Shown here: piece after piece, positions 38,045 to 47,027 of the stretch
How positions within the stretch are numbered: the first letter of the stretch is position 1
How the letters are laid out: each line of letters starts with the position of its first letter
NCBI GenBank assembly: GCA_963169045.1
Contig: CAUJDF010000026.1
Coordinates: forward strand, 60,171-124,170
Source: Myxococcota bacterium
Lineage (GTDB): Bacteria > Myxococcota_A > Bradymonadia > UBA7976 > UBA1532
DNA: 64,000 bases
Reading direction: 5' to 3'
Translations under genes and position numbers: made by a program
The notes under the pieces: model-generated
Databases searched by the model: none
The model's input: the letters and a program-made list of their open reading frames with translations, nothing else
What the model was told of the DNA's origin: nothing

Positions 38045-38610
38045 CCCTCGGCCTCGAGGTGGATGCGTCCGACGTGGTCCGGGAACTTGCCGTGTTTGTC
38101 GGCGTAGAACGCGCGCAGCACGTCCATGTCGGCGCGCACGTCGCCGCTCGGCGACAGCGGCGGTCCGAACCCCACGCGCTTGTTCACGTAGTCGACGAAG
38201 CCGGGCACGATCGGCACGCCCGCCTCGGTGGCGATGCGGTAGAAGCCCGACTTCCAGCCGTCCGTCGGCCCGCGCGTGCCCTCCGGTGTGATCGCCAGGA
38301 TCAGCCGATCCCGCCGCCGGAACTCATCGACGAGCTGCGCCACGAGCCCGTGGTGCGCGCGCCGGTCGACCGGGATGCCGCCGAGCGCGCGCATGAAGGG
38401 CCCCGCCGGCCCGCGGAAGAGGGTGTGCTTCCCCACCCAGGCGATCGGGATCTCCCAGTTGAGGCTCACCGCCAGCAGGCCGGCGAAGTCCCAGTTGCTG
38501 GTGTGCGGCGCGCCGATCAGCACGTACTTGGGGATCGCCGGCGCCTCGCCCTCGAGCCGCCACCCGGCGAGGCGCAGGCCGAGCCCGCCGACCGCGCGCT
38601 TGAGGCCCAT
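38041..38610 (-). CDS. Small lysophospholipid acyltransferase (PlsC-like)
   Basis: 189 residues from the ATG at 38610, which overlaps the upstream stop. YVLIGAPHTSNWDFAGLL supplies the HxxxxD catalytic motif, PVDRRAHHGLVAQLVDEF the glycerol-phosphate contact block, and LAITPEGTRG the third motif. Only one weak hydrophobic N-terminal stretch. At 189 residues it is compact compared with PlsC (about 245). It presumably acylates a lipid or glycerol-phosphate derivative; its partner gene codes for an MFS-like protein. Confidence 0.9.
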   Translation of the reverse strand: MGLKRAVGGLGLRLAGWRLEGEAPAIPKYVLIGAPHTSNWDFAGLLAVSLNWEIPIAWVGKHTLFRGPAGPFMRALGGIPVDRRAHHGLVAQLVDEFRRRDRLILAITPEGTRGPTDGWKSGFYRIATEAGVPIVPGFVDYVNKRVGFGPPLSPSGDVRADMDVLRAFYADKHGKFPDHVGRIHLEAEG

Positions 38611-39923
38611 CAGGTCGCCGCCGCCGCGGCGGCGCGGCGCGTGCGCGCGACGAAGTAGCCGAGCGACAGCGCGAAGCAGATGACGCAGAGCGCCGACGTG
38701 AAGTAGCTGAACGCGGTGAAGAACTCGATCCACGAGAGCTGCGGCTGCCCGAATTCCTTGTAGAGCAGCAGGGCCACGCTGCCGAGGTACCCGAACGCGT
38801 CGCTCACGTAGATGAGGAAGCCCGCCGTCCCCGCGATGCCGACCGCGCCGATGAGGCGGTCGAACAGGATGCAATTGTAGGGCACGTAGGCCATGTACAG
38901 GCCGAGGCCGACCAGGATCATCCAGGGCGCCGGTCCCAGCCACCCCATCTGGAAGCCGAGCGTGGCGAGCCCCACGATCGCGGCGCCGGCGGCCATCGCG
39001 AAGTGGACGACGAGCAGGGCCGTGCGGCTGTTGCGGATGGCCATCAGCGCCCCGAGCACCGCCAGCACGCCCACCGTCACCACCACCTCGGACGTCGTCA
39101 GGATGGAGGGCGTGTCCGCGTAGCCGAGCGCCTTCCAGATCTCGGGAGCGAAGTTGTCGCGGAAGTCGCGGTAGGCCGTCAGGAAGAAATAGAGGAACGT
39201 CAGCGAGACGAGCCCGGGCGCGTAGGCGCGGAAGAACGCGCGCCGCGCCGTCGCGTTCATCGGCTCGCGGCGCACGCACAGCGCCTCGTCCTCGGCGGAG
39301 GGCGGCGGCAGCTTCGCCAGCATCACGACGAACAGCAGCAGGAACGGGAAGAAGATCAGGCCGGTGACCACCGGCATCCACTGCTCGGGCACGCTCCACG
39401 AGCGCAGCAGCCACTGGCCGACGCTCTTCACGAAGCCGCTCGACACGATGAAGCTCGACGCCAGCGCCGCGCCGAGCACGTCGGAGACGCGCCGCCCCTC
39501 GAGGAAGCCGTACACGAGCCCCCAGACCATGCCCAGCGGCAGCCCGTTCACGAAGAGGAAGACCGCGCCCCACGGCTGGGGCACGACGGCGAAGAGCGCC
39601 AGCGCCGCCTCGGCGACGCCGATGCAGATCACGATGGCCCACGCGCGCCTCGCCGGGCTCAGCTCGGAGACGACCTTGATGCCCGCGAACTTGGAGACGC
39701 AGTAACCGAGCACCTGCGCGATGATCAGCAGCGCCTTGTAGGTCAGCGGCGGCAGCCACGGCAGCTCGACGAGATCCTTGAACTCGCCGGCCGCGAACGG
39801 CTTACGGAACGCGTACATACAGAAGTAGACCGAGAACGCCGCGACGATGGCGTAGGACGTCAGCACCGCCGCCGGCGCGCGCGCCAGCCAGCGGGTGACG
39901 GCCGACCCCTGCGCCTCGCTCAT
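38610..39923 (-). CDS. DUF5690-like multi-pass membrane protein
   Basis: 437 residues from the ATG at 39923. About 12 hydrophobic helices, as in major facilitator transporters, include VLTSYAIVAAFSVYFCMYAFRKPFAAGEF, which is characteristic of DUF5690, and MVWGLVYGFLEGRRVSDVLGAAL. PFLLLFVVMLAKLPPPSAEDE is the cytoplasmic loop between halves. Its stop overlaps the acyltransferase start (ATGA). It may export or import a lipid precursor or small metabolite; transport substrate not known. Confidence 0.87.
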   Translation of the reverse strand: MSEAQGSAVTRWLARAPAAVLTSYAIVAAFSVYFCMYAFRKPFAAGEFKDLVELPWLPPLTYKALLIIAQVLGYCVSKFAGIKVVSELSPARRAWAIVICIGVAEAALALFAVVPQPWGAVFLFVNGLPLGMVWGLVYGFLEGRRVSDVLGAALASSFIVSSGFVKSVGQWLLRSWSVPEQWMPVVTGLIFFPFLLLFVVMLAKLPPPSAEDEALCVRREPMNATARRAFFRAYAPGLVSLTFLYFFLTAYRDFRDNFAPEIWKALGYADTPSILTTSEVVVTVGVLAVLGALMAIRNSRTALLVVHFAMAAGAAIVGLATLGFQMGWLGPAPWMILVGLGLYMAYVPYNCILFDRLIGAVGIAGTAGFLIYVSDAFGYLGSVALLLYKEFGQPQLSWIEFFTAFSYFTSALCVICFALSLGYFVARTRRAAAAAAT

Positions 39924-40034
39924 CGGACATCCCCCGCTGGTGCAGACCGGGCGATGTTTCCACACGGCCGCGCCCCCGGCAATCTCGCACGCGTTGCGCC
40001 GCGCGGCCCCGTCGTGGCACGTAGGGGGGCACCC

Positions 40035-41615
40035 ATGGCCCAGTACGACGAGTTCCTCTACGACGACTTCCCCTTCGCCGACACGCACCCCGACCGCCTG
40101 GCGACGATCGCCGCGCTCTTCGGGATGCGGCCGGCGCCCCCCGAGCGGTGCCGCCTGCTCGAGCTCGGCTGCGGCCTGGGCGGCAACCTCGTCCCCATGG
40201 CGGCGAACCTGCCGCACGGCGAGTTCGTCGGCGTCGACGCCTCCTCGCGCCAGATCGAGGTGGGCCTGCGCGAGCGCGAGGCCCTCGGCCTGCACAACCT
40301 CTCGCTCATCGCGCTCGACCTGCGCGACGTCGGCGCCGAGTTCGGCGAGTTCGACTACATCGTCTGCCACGGCGTGTACTCGTGGGTCGACGACGACGTG
40401 CAGGCCACCATCCTCGAGATCTGCCGGCGCCACCTCGCCCCGCAGGGCGTGGCCTACGTCAGCTACAACACGATGCCGGGCTGGCACGCGCGCGGGATGA
40501 TCCGCGACATCCTGCGGCGCAACGTGCCCGACGAGGCGCCGGCGGGCGACCGCGTGGCCCGGGCGCGCGAGATCCTGCGCTTCCTCGCCGACCACCTCCC
40601 CGGCGACCGCAACCTGCTCGCGCGCTGGCTCAAGTCCGAGGTGGAGCTCATCGGCGACCTCTCCGACGCCTACGTGCTGTACGAGCACCTCGTCGAGCGC
40701 AACGAGCCGGTCTGGTTCGCCGACTTCGTGGCGCGGGCGACCACGCACGGGCTGCGCTACGTCGGCGACACCGAGTTCGCGATGATGCTGCCGCAGCGCT
40801 TCGGCGCCGAGATCGAGGAGCGGCTCGCGACGCTGGCGAGCGGCCTCATCGAGATGGAGCAGTACCTCGACCTGCTCGGCACCCGGTACTTCCGGCGCAC
40901 GCTGCTCTGTCACGAGGCGGTCTCGCTCGATCGCGGGCTCTCCGGCGAGCGGCTGCGCGGCCTGCGCATCGCGACACGGATGGATCCGCTCGCCCCCGAG
41001 GACGGATCGCCCGAGGAGGGGCGCTTCCAGGGGCCCGAGGGCTACGTTCTGAGCACCGAGGTGCCGCTGGTGAAGGCGGCGCTGACGATCCTCGCCGAGC
41101 GCCGTCCCGGCGACATGCAGCTCGAAGCGCTCGCCGCCGCGGCGCGCGACCGCATCGAGGCGCCCGCGGCCGATCCCGACGACGACGTGGCCGCGCTCGG
41201 CACGAGCATGCTCGAGATCTACGCCCAGGGCCTGATCGAGTTGGCGTGCCACGATCGCCACATCGCGCACGCCATCGCCGAGCGTCCGGTCACGACGCGG
41301 CTCGCGCGCCACCAGGCGGCCACCGGGCGCGACGCCGCCACCACCCTGCGGCACCAGAGCCTCTCGCTCGACCACCTCGACCGCGTGCTGCTGCCGATGC
41401 TCGACGGCACGGCGGACCGCGACGCGCTGATCGCCGCCGTCACCGCCGCCGTCGAGCAAGACGAGCTGCGGATGTCGATCGACGACGTGCCGGTGGAGGA
41501 CCCCGAGATGATTGCGCAGGTCGTCGACCGCAAGCTCGCCGGCTACCTGCGGCGCGCGTTGCTCGTCGACGCGCCGGCCGCCGCCTCAGGGGACGCTGAA
41601 GGCGGCGCCGGGTAG
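40035..41615 (+). CDS. SAM methyltransferase with regulatory domain
   Basis: 526 residues from the ATG at 40035 with GGGGGG upstream. LLELGCGLGGNLVPMA (about residues 41-56) is motif I, FVGVDASSRQIEVG motif II, ALDLRDV motif III, and VSYNTMPGWHARGM a late family block. The long helical middle (about 200-320) and the tail, with TLAERRPGDMQLE, fit the methyltransferase-regulatory domain common in protein lysine methyltransferases of this type. Substrate unknown. Its last 30 bp overlap the opposing ceramidase-like gene. Confidence 0.9.
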   Translation: MAQYDEFLYDDFPFADTHPDRLATIAALFGMRPAPPERCRLLELGCGLGGNLVPMAANLPHGEFVGVDASSRQIEVGLREREALGLHNLSLIALDLRDVGAEFGEFDYIVCHGVYSWVDDDVQATILEICRRHLAPQGVAYVSYNTMPGWHARGMIRDILRRNVPDEAPAGDRVARAREILRFLADHLPGDRNLLARWLKSEVELIGDLSDAYVLYEHLVERNEPVWFADFVARATTHGLRYVGDTEFAMMLPQRFGAEIEERLATLASGLIEMEQYLDLLGTRYFRRTLLCHEAVSLDRGLSGERLRGLRIATRMDPLAPEDGSPEEGRFQGPEGYVLSTEVPLVKAALTILAERRPGDMQLEALAAAARDRIEAPAADPDDDVAALGTSMLEIYAQGLIELACHDRHIAHAIAERPVTTRLARHQAATGRDAATTLRHQSLSLDHLDRVLLPMLDGTADRDALIAAVTAAVEQDELRMSIDDVPVEDPEMIAQVVDRKLAGYLRRALLVDAPAAASGDAEGGAG

Positions 41616-43697
41616 CGCGTAGTCGACGGGCTCGGCCTCGCCGGCGACGTGAGCGCGACCGCGGGCGACGAGGCGGAAGGTGCCACCGTCGAGCGCCGGG
41701 CCGCCGCCGGCGGGCCGCCGCACCGGCAGCTTCACCGTCCAGCGGAAGCGCCGGCTCTCGGCCTCCTCGGTGTAGGGCGGATCGGGCGACAGCTCGAGCG
41801 TCATCGCGTAGCCGTCGGAGTCGAACGGCGCCCCGGCGGCGGTGGTCACCGGCGCGAAGCCGTCGTCGACCTGGCGCTCGATGGTCACGACCGGGTTGCC
41901 GAGCCACGGATCGCCGCCCTCCCACGTCATCTCGACCACCGTGTCCGGGCCCGCGGAGGCGGGCGCGTCGGCGACGATCGCCGGCGGCGCCGTCGAGCGC
42001 AGCGCGGCGCGCGGCTCGGGCGCGTAGGGCCCGGGCTCCGGCTCCACCGGCGCCTCGCGGAAGGTCAGCGGCCGCGTCGGATCGAGGAAGGACAGGCCGG
42101 CGCCGATGATGTGGCCGGTCAGGTAGTCGCCCTGCTTGGGGCCCCAGAGCGCGCCCGAGGCCTCGTAGCCGCCGCGCCACCAGTCGTCCTCGGGGAGCGA
42201 GTAGCCGGTGTACTCCTGGGCGTAGCCCACGATCACGACGTCCGCCTGGCCCGCCTCGTGGAGCGCCGTGCGGATGCGCCGGCCGAGCTCGATCGAGAAC
42301 TCGCCGGGCGTGGTCATGAAGACGCGCTCACCGACGCGCGCCGCGCTGACCGGCGTCTGCCGCGGCGCCGACGACGCCCGATCCGGGAACGGGATGCACG
42401 ACGTGAGCGAGCGCGGCGGCGGCAGAGGCTCGCCGACGCAGGCCTCCTCGGATCCGGCCCCGCAATACACCGCCCCGTTCTGGTGCGGGAACTCGCCGGC
42501 GCCATAGCCGATGAGCTCGCGGTCGATCGGCAGCCGCGCGATGCGCGCGTGGACCACCCCCTCGGCCTCGGTGGCGATGGCGGGAAGCGCGGCGTGCACC
42601 ACGTCGGCGGCGACGTTGCCGAGGTTCTCGATGCGCGTGAAGTCGTCGGGCCAGGCCGCGGCCCCTTCGACGGCGGGGAGCGGCGGCGATCCGGGGCCCA
42701 TGTCGGCGGCGGCGCCGTTGAAGAAGACCACCGTGACCGGACGATCGAACCGCTCGGCCACCTTCGACTCGATGCCGCCGGCCACGTCCTTCGAGAGCAT
42801 CAGGCGCTCGATGCCGACGATCGTCGGGTGCACCGCGTGGAAGAGCACGACCGCCTTCAGCGACCCGTCGGCGACGCGCTCGACCTTGAGGATGGGCAGC
42901 TCCGGCTCGGTCTCCACGGGGTTGGCGCAGCGGCGGTCGTTGTGCAGCGCGGTCGTCGAGGCCGCGCCGTTGCCGATGCGCGCCGGCTCGAGGTCGTCGA
43001 AGGCGGCCACGACGGCCTCCTCGATCGTGTCGACCATGCGCACGTAGAATTCGGGGAAGAAGCGGTCCTGGATGAGGTGCCACAGCGGCTTGTCGATGAG
43101 CCGGCCCGGGCCCGCGTGGGTGTGCGTGGCGGCGATGATGAGCTGGCGGTCGACGTCGGCGCCGTAGCGGGCCTCGAGCCGCGCCACGAGCGAGCGGCGC
43201 ATGGCCGCCGAGACGCCGATGGCGTCGAGCCGCACGAAGACGACGCGGTTCCCCTCGCCCGCCTCGACGACGACCGCCTTCACGTCGGGCTGCGTGTGCA
43301 TGCCGACGGTGCCCGGGTAGGCCTCGGCGTAGGGCGTCTTGCTGCTGCCGCGCGGTCCGAAGCCGCTCGTGCCGATGCCCACCGGGACCGGCAGGCGCCG
43401 GGTGGCGGCGCCGGCGCGGAAGGGCGCTGCCGCCGGCGGGAACCACGCGGGATCGGGCACGAACGCGTCGACCGCGGCGTCGGGAACGGCGGCGTCGCCG
43501 TCGGCGGCGTCGAGCGCCGCGTCGGCGGGCGGCGGGCCGCCGTCCGGATCGGGCGACGCGTCTGGACTGGGCGGCGCCGCGTCCGGCGAGGCGTCGGGTG
43601 TGCCCAGCGCGGCGTCGGCCGGCGACTCCGCGCTGCCTCCGTCGTCACAGGCCGACGAGAGCGCCGCCAACAGCGGCAAGAGATGACGCAGGCGCAT
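41586..43697 (-). CDS. Neutral ceramidase-like lipoprotein, nucleophile serine not apparent
   Basis: 703 residues from the ATG at 43697. MRLRHLLPLLAALSSAC is a lipoprotein signal with an Ala/Asp/Pro linker to about residue 75. The family pattern is clear: VPVGIGTSGFGPRG, IAATHTHAGPGR (zinc His), LFHAVHPTIVG (second zinc His), TTPGEFSIELGRRIR (zinc Glu), YTGYSLPEDDWWRGGYEA (zinc Tyr). The nucleophile region, DVSP in active enzymes, reads DMGP here (Gly codon 42696-42698), so the Ser seems missing. Family members release fatty acids from ceramide. The protein may be inactive or have another chemistry. About 160 bp of C-terminal beta domain follow the usual C-terminal domain. Confidence 0.87.
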   Translation of the reverse strand: MRLRHLLPLLAALSSACDDGGSAESPADAALGTPDASPDAAPPSPDASPDPDGGPPPADAALDAADGDAAVPDAAVDAFVPDPAWFPPAAAPFRAGAATRRLPVPVGIGTSGFGPRGSSKTPYAEAYPGTVGMHTQPDVKAVVVEAGEGNRVVFVRLDAIGVSAAMRRSLVARLEARYGADVDRQLIIAATHTHAGPGRLIDKPLWHLIQDRFFPEFYVRMVDTIEEAVVAAFDDLEPARIGNGAASTTALHNDRRCANPVETEPELPILKVERVADGSLKAVVLFHAVHPTIVGIERLMLSKDVAGGIESKVAERFDRPVTVVFFNGAAADMGPGSPPLPAVEGAAAWPDDFTRIENLGNVAADVVHAALPAIATEAEGVVHARIARLPIDRELIGYGAGEFPHQNGAVYCGAGSEEACVGEPLPPPRSLTSCIPFPDRASSAPRQTPVSAARVGERVFMTTPGEFSIELGRRIRTALHEAGQADVVIVGYAQEYTGYSLPEDDWWRGGYEASGALWGPKQGDYLTGHIIGAGLSFLDPTRPLTFREAPVEPEPGPYAPEPRAALRSTAPPAIVADAPASAGPDTVVEMTWEGGDPWLGNPVVTIERQVDDGFAPVTTAAGAPFDSDGYAMTLELSPDPPYTEEAESRRFRWTVKLPVRRPAGGGPALDGGTFRLVARGRAHVAGEAEPVDYALPGAAFSVP

Positions 43698-43789
43698 GGA
43701 GTCCTCCCCGCGGGCAGATCGGAGCGGAAGATAAGGCATTTCCCCGGTCGCTGTCTCGCCGACCGCGCCGCCGGGCGTGAGACCGGCAT

Positions 43790-43822
43790 GTCACACCGGC
43801 GGCGCACGAATCGCGGTGTGAC
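43790..43822. promoter_or_regulatory. 9-bp perfect inverted repeat, likely operator
   Basis: GTCACACCG at 43790-43798 and CGGTGTGAC at 43814-43822 are perfect inverted copies with 15 bp between, in the 186-bp divergent region of the ceramidase-like and amidase genes. It sits 93 bp from the start at 43697 and 62 bp from the start at 43884, a reasonable place for an operator of either or both. The half-site is similar to the pair at 1139-1158. Confidence 0.45.
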
Positions 43823-43883
43823 CGCTTGGCACCGGGCGTGCTTCCGCCGCATCATCCGGGGGTCGACCCGCGGGGGGAATGCC

Positions 43884-45569
43884 GTGTCCCGACGATGGAT
43901 GCCTGCTCTGGTGGCCGCCCTGGCGCTGCTCGCGACCGGCTGCGCCGAGCGCGCCGCGCCCGTGTCCGCCGCCGCCCTCGGCGGCCAGGGCGCGCTGCGC
44001 GACACGCTCGAGGCCGCCGCCGACGAGGCGGGGGTGCCGGTCGAGGTGCTCGCCGCCGCCGCCTACAGCGAGACGCGCCTGCGCCACGTCGAAGGCGAGA
44101 AGGACGGCCACGGCCTCTTCCAGCTCGACGCGGCGGCGATCGAGCGCGCGTCCGCGCTCCTCGGCGTGCCGGCGGCGGCGATCGCGCGCGACCCGCGACA
44201 GAACGCGCGGGCCTTCGCGCATCTGCTGGCGCTCGAGGCTGGCGACGCGGGCGACCTCGACGCGTGGACCGCGGCCCTGGTCGGCGTGCGCACGAGCCCG
44301 GCCGCCGGCGAGGCGCTCGCCTCTGGCGCCCGCCTCGCGCTCGAGCGCGGCTTCGTCGTCGACGGCCCCGACGGCACGGTCACCCTGCCGCCCTCGCCGC
44401 TGGCGCAGGTCCGGCAGGCGGCGCGCCCCGACTCGGCGCGCGCGCGCTGGGTGGCGAGCCCCAACTACACCAACGCCGCCCGCCGCCGCGGCGACGTCGA
44501 CACCGTCGTCATTCACGTCACCCAGGGCTCCTACGGCGGCGCGATCTCCTGGTTCCAGAACCGCGCCTCCCAGGTCAGCAGCCACTACGTCATCCGCTCG
44601 AGCGACGGGCAGATCACGCAGATGGTCGAGGAGCAGGACGTCGCCTGGCACGCGCGCAACTGGAACGGGCGCTCCATCGGCATCGAGCACGAGGGCTGGG
44701 TCGACGACCGCGACTGGTTCACCGACGAGATGTACCGGGCGAGCGCCGCGCTCACGCGCGAGATCTGCGACCGCTGGGGCATCCCCAAGGACCGCCAGCA
44801 CATCCGCGGGCACGTCGAGCTGCCGGGCAACGACCACACCGACCCCGGGCGGCACTGGGATTGGAACCGCTACATGGCGCTCGTGCGCGGCGAGGGCGCC
44901 GGGCCGCCCACCGGCCGCCTGCTCGGGTTCGTGCGCGAGGGCGACATCCACAACGAGGCCGGCGGCATCGGCGGCGCCACGGTCGCCGTCGAGGGCGGAC
45001 CGAACGTGCGCACCGACGAGCGCGGCTTCTACGCGTTCGAGGGGCTGCGGGCCGGCGCCGCGCGGGTGCGCGTGAGCGCCGCGGGCTTCGAGGCCGCGAC
45101 GCTCGAGCGCGACGTCCAGGCCGGCGGCGACACGTGGGGCTCGGTCGCGCTCGAGCGCGCGGCCCCGCCGCCCCCGCCGCCCGATCCCGACGCCGCGCCG
45201 CCGCCGCCGCCCCCGCCGCCCGATGCCGCCGTCGTCGAGCCCGACGCCGCGCTCGGCGAGCCGGACGCCGCCCCGTCCGAGCCGGACGCGGGCTGCCCGC
45301 CGGGCGGCGAGCTGAGCACCGGCTGCGCGACGCCCCCGCCGGGGACCCCCGACGCGGCGCCGCCGCCGGTCGAAGATCCCCCGCCCGACGAGGATCCCCT
45401 CCCGGACGCCGGTCCCGTCGACGAGCTGCCGCCGAACCGCCTGCACCACGTGCGCGACCGCGCGAGCCACGAAGGCGGCTGCGGCCAGTCGCCCGCGACC
45501 GACGCCCCCGCCGTCGCCGCGCTCGCCCTGCTCTGCGGCCTCGCCCTCCGCCCCCGCAAGCGCCGGTAA
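43884..45569 (+). CDS. Cell-wall amidase fused to lysozyme-like region, with MYXO-CTERM-like tail
   Basis: 561 residues from a GTG at 43884 (GGGGGGA before it). Residues 1-20 form a lipoprotein signal (LATGC). Residues about 35-150 resemble a lytic-transglycosylase fold: AAYSETRLRHV with a candidate catalytic Glu and GHGLFQLDAAAI. Residues about 205-340 are amidase_2: VVIHVTQGSY, WHARNWNGRSIGIEHEG and GHVELPGNDHTDPGRHWDW give two His and an Asp for zinc. A carboxypeptidase-regulatory-like beta domain follows (about 350-425), then a Pro/Asp-rich stretch, and GGCGQSPATD with a hydrophobic run and RPRKRR, like a MYXO-CTERM sorting signal. It likely cuts two bonds of peptidoglycan. Confidence 0.9.
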   Translation: MSRRWMPALVAALALLATGCAERAAPVSAAALGGQGALRDTLEAAADEAGVPVEVLAAAAYSETRLRHVEGEKDGHGLFQLDAAAIERASALLGVPAAAIARDPRQNARAFAHLLALEAGDAGDLDAWTAALVGVRTSPAAGEALASGARLALERGFVVDGPDGTVTLPPSPLAQVRQAARPDSARARWVASPNYTNAARRRGDVDTVVIHVTQGSYGGAISWFQNRASQVSSHYVIRSSDGQITQMVEEQDVAWHARNWNGRSIGIEHEGWVDDRDWFTDEMYRASAALTREICDRWGIPKDRQHIRGHVELPGNDHTDPGRHWDWNRYMALVRGEGAGPPTGRLLGFVREGDIHNEAGGIGGATVAVEGGPNVRTDERGFYAFEGLRAGAARVRVSAAGFEAATLERDVQAGGDTWGSVALERAAPPPPPPDPDAAPPPPPPPPDAAVVEPDAALGEPDAAPSEPDAGCPPGGELSTGCATPPPGTPDAAPPPVEDPPPDEDPLPDAGPVDELPPNRLHHVRDRASHEGGCGQSPATDAPAVAALALLCGLALRPRKRR

Positions 45570-45871
45570 CGCCCGGTCAGCGCGCGGGCCGCGGGCGCCG
45601 TGGCGCCGACCGGCGGGCGGCGCCACGAACCGGCCGCCGCACGACTGCAGCCGGTCTGTGGCGGCGGCCGGCGGCGCGCCGAGAGGCACCTCGAGGACCG
45701 GCCGCGACACGGGCGCCGCGGCCGGCGGCGCGCCGAGAGGCACCTCGACGACCGGCCGCGACGCGGGCGCCGCGGCCGGCGGCGCGCCGAGAGGCACCTC
45801 GACGACCGGCCGCGACGCGGGCGGAGCCCGTCAGCGGCCCGCGCAGCCGGCACCTTCCTGGGACACGGCCT
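45570..45871. other. Convergent intergenic region with tandem repeats
   Basis: 302 bp between the stops of the amidase (plus) and the small protein (minus). It holds the 54-bp repeats at 45666-45827 and nothing else that I can call. Reading frames that cross it exist in several phases but have no ribosome-binding site or typical composition of the neighbours. No hairpin followed by a T run was found, so a terminator is not supported. Confidence 0.6.
45666..45827 (+). repeat. Three tandem copies of a 54-bp unit
   Basis: Copies start at 45666, 45720 and 45774, each beginning GGCCGGCGGCGCGCCGAG and carrying AGGCACCTCGA then GACCGGCCGCGACNCGGGCG. Copies 2 and 3 are nearly identical; the first differs at two or three positions, and the third ends slightly differently. 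The unit is 18 codons long and would read AAAGGAPRGTSTTGRDAG on plus, so it might be a decayed repeat-coding segment, but I see no start or gene context. Confidence 0.75.
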
Positions 45872-46108
45872 TCAGCGCCGTCGCCGGCCGTGCGGCCCGT
45901 GCACGTGGTTCAGCGCCCGCCAGCGGCCGAGGGCGAGGGCCCGGATCTCGGCGCGCGCCGCGGGGTTCCGCCGGATGCGCTCCACCAGCTGGGCCTCCTC
46001 CGCCGGCAACAGCCGCGCCTCCACCAGCGCCGCCACCCACTCCTCGTCCGGGGCGGGCCCCGCCGGCCTCGGCCGGAACGGCGCCACCTGCCCCGCGCGC
46101 GTGTCCAT
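45872..46108 (-). CDS. Small protein of unknown function
   Basis: 78 residues from the ATG at 46108 with a GGGGGAGAG ribosome-binding site. It has two parts: EEWVAALVEARLLPAEEAQLVERIRRNPAARAEIRALALGRW, a helical stretch with a helix-hairpin feel, and a basic tail ending in RRRR. No known domain. It lies 71 bp downstream of the exonuclease gene on the same strand. The repeats at 45666-45827 follow its stop. Confidence 0.6.
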   Translation of the reverse strand: MDTRAGQVAPFRPRPAGPAPDEEWVAALVEARLLPAEEAQLVERIRRNPAARAEIRALALGRWRALNHVHGPHGRRRR

Positions 46109-46179
46109 CTCGCTCTCCCCCGTGCGGTCCTGCCCGAAGGACGCGGCGTGTCTCGGTGCTTTGCGCGGATGCGATCGGG

Positions 46180-46980
46180 TCAGAACAGACCCATCTGTTC
46201 GACCTGGCCCAGGGCGCGCGAGAGAAGCCCGCGCGCCTCCTCGGGGATGTCCGGTCGTCCCAGCATCCACTTCAGGTACTCGGCGTCGGCCTCCTCGAGC
46301 AGGCAGCCGACGTGCTTGCCGAGGCCGACGCGCATGCGGCCGTCGGCGCGGTCGAAATAGAGGTAGCGCCCGAAGCGCGTGTTCTCCTCGGCAAGCGCCG
46401 CCTGCAGCCGCTGCTGCTCGGCGAGCGCGGCCTCCACGTCGTCGGGGATGACGCCGGCCCGCGCCATCGCCACCACGAGCATGCCGGCGGCGAGGGCGTC
46501 GGCGTCGGCGCTGTGCGCGCGCTCCTCGGGCAGCGCGATCGCGTAGGTCTCGCACATGGCGCCGAGCTTGCGCGATCGGTCGCCGCGGTGGTGCCAGGCC
46601 GCGAAGAGGTAGGGATCGAGCGCGACGGGGATCGTCCACTCGATGCCGTGCCGCCGGTTCTCGGCATGGATGAGCGGGCAGTCGAAGCCGAGCAGGTTGT
46701 ACCCGCACGGGAGGGCGCCCGAGCGCAGGTGCGGCAGGAACTGCGGCGCCACCTCGGGCCAGCGCGGCGCGCCGGCGACGTCCTCGTTCTTGATGCCGTG
46801 GACCGCCGTCGCGCCGGCGGGGATGTACTGACCGGGATCGACGAGCGTGCGCAGGGGCGCCCCGTGGGGCAGGCCGGCGAGCACGTAGGTCGCCCCGAGC
46901 TCCACCACGCGGTCGTTCGCGGTGTCGGGGCCCGTCGTCTCGGTGTCGAACGCGAGCAGCAGCGCCTCGGTGATCTTCAT
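46180..46980 (-). CDS. DEDDh 3'-5' exonuclease (DnaQ/RNase T-like)
   Basis: 266 residues from the ATG at 46980. The three exonuclease motifs are present: Exo I LLAFDTETTGPD (Asp and Glu), Exo II CGYNLLGFDCPLI (Asp), and Exo III HSADADALAAG (His and Asp, DEDDh). The pocket AVHGIKNEDVAG matches the epsilon-like branch. The C-terminus (about 200-266) is helical and longer than the RNase T core; AEYLKWMLGRPDIPEE resembles the tail of bacterial exonuclease-domain proteins. It may act in DNA proofreading or repair or in RNA trimming. Confidence 0.93.
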   Translation of the reverse strand: MKITEALLLAFDTETTGPDTANDRVVELGATYVLAGLPHGAPLRTLVDPGQYIPAGATAVHGIKNEDVAGAPRWPEVAPQFLPHLRSGALPCGYNLLGFDCPLIHAENRRHGIEWTIPVALDPYLFAAWHHRGDRSRKLGAMCETYAIALPEERAHSADADALAAGMLVVAMARAGVIPDDVEAALAEQQRLQAALAEENTRFGRYLYFDRADGRMRVGLGKHVGCLLEEADAEYLKWMLGRPDIPEEARGLLSRALGQVEQMGLF

Positions 46981-47027
46981 GGCAGGCGCCACGTAGCGTC
47001 TTTCCGGACGCACCGCAACCGGAAGCG

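Noticed and set aside
45666..45827. CRISPR array
   Set aside because: Units are contiguous 54-bp copies without spacers, and no cas gene is nearby.
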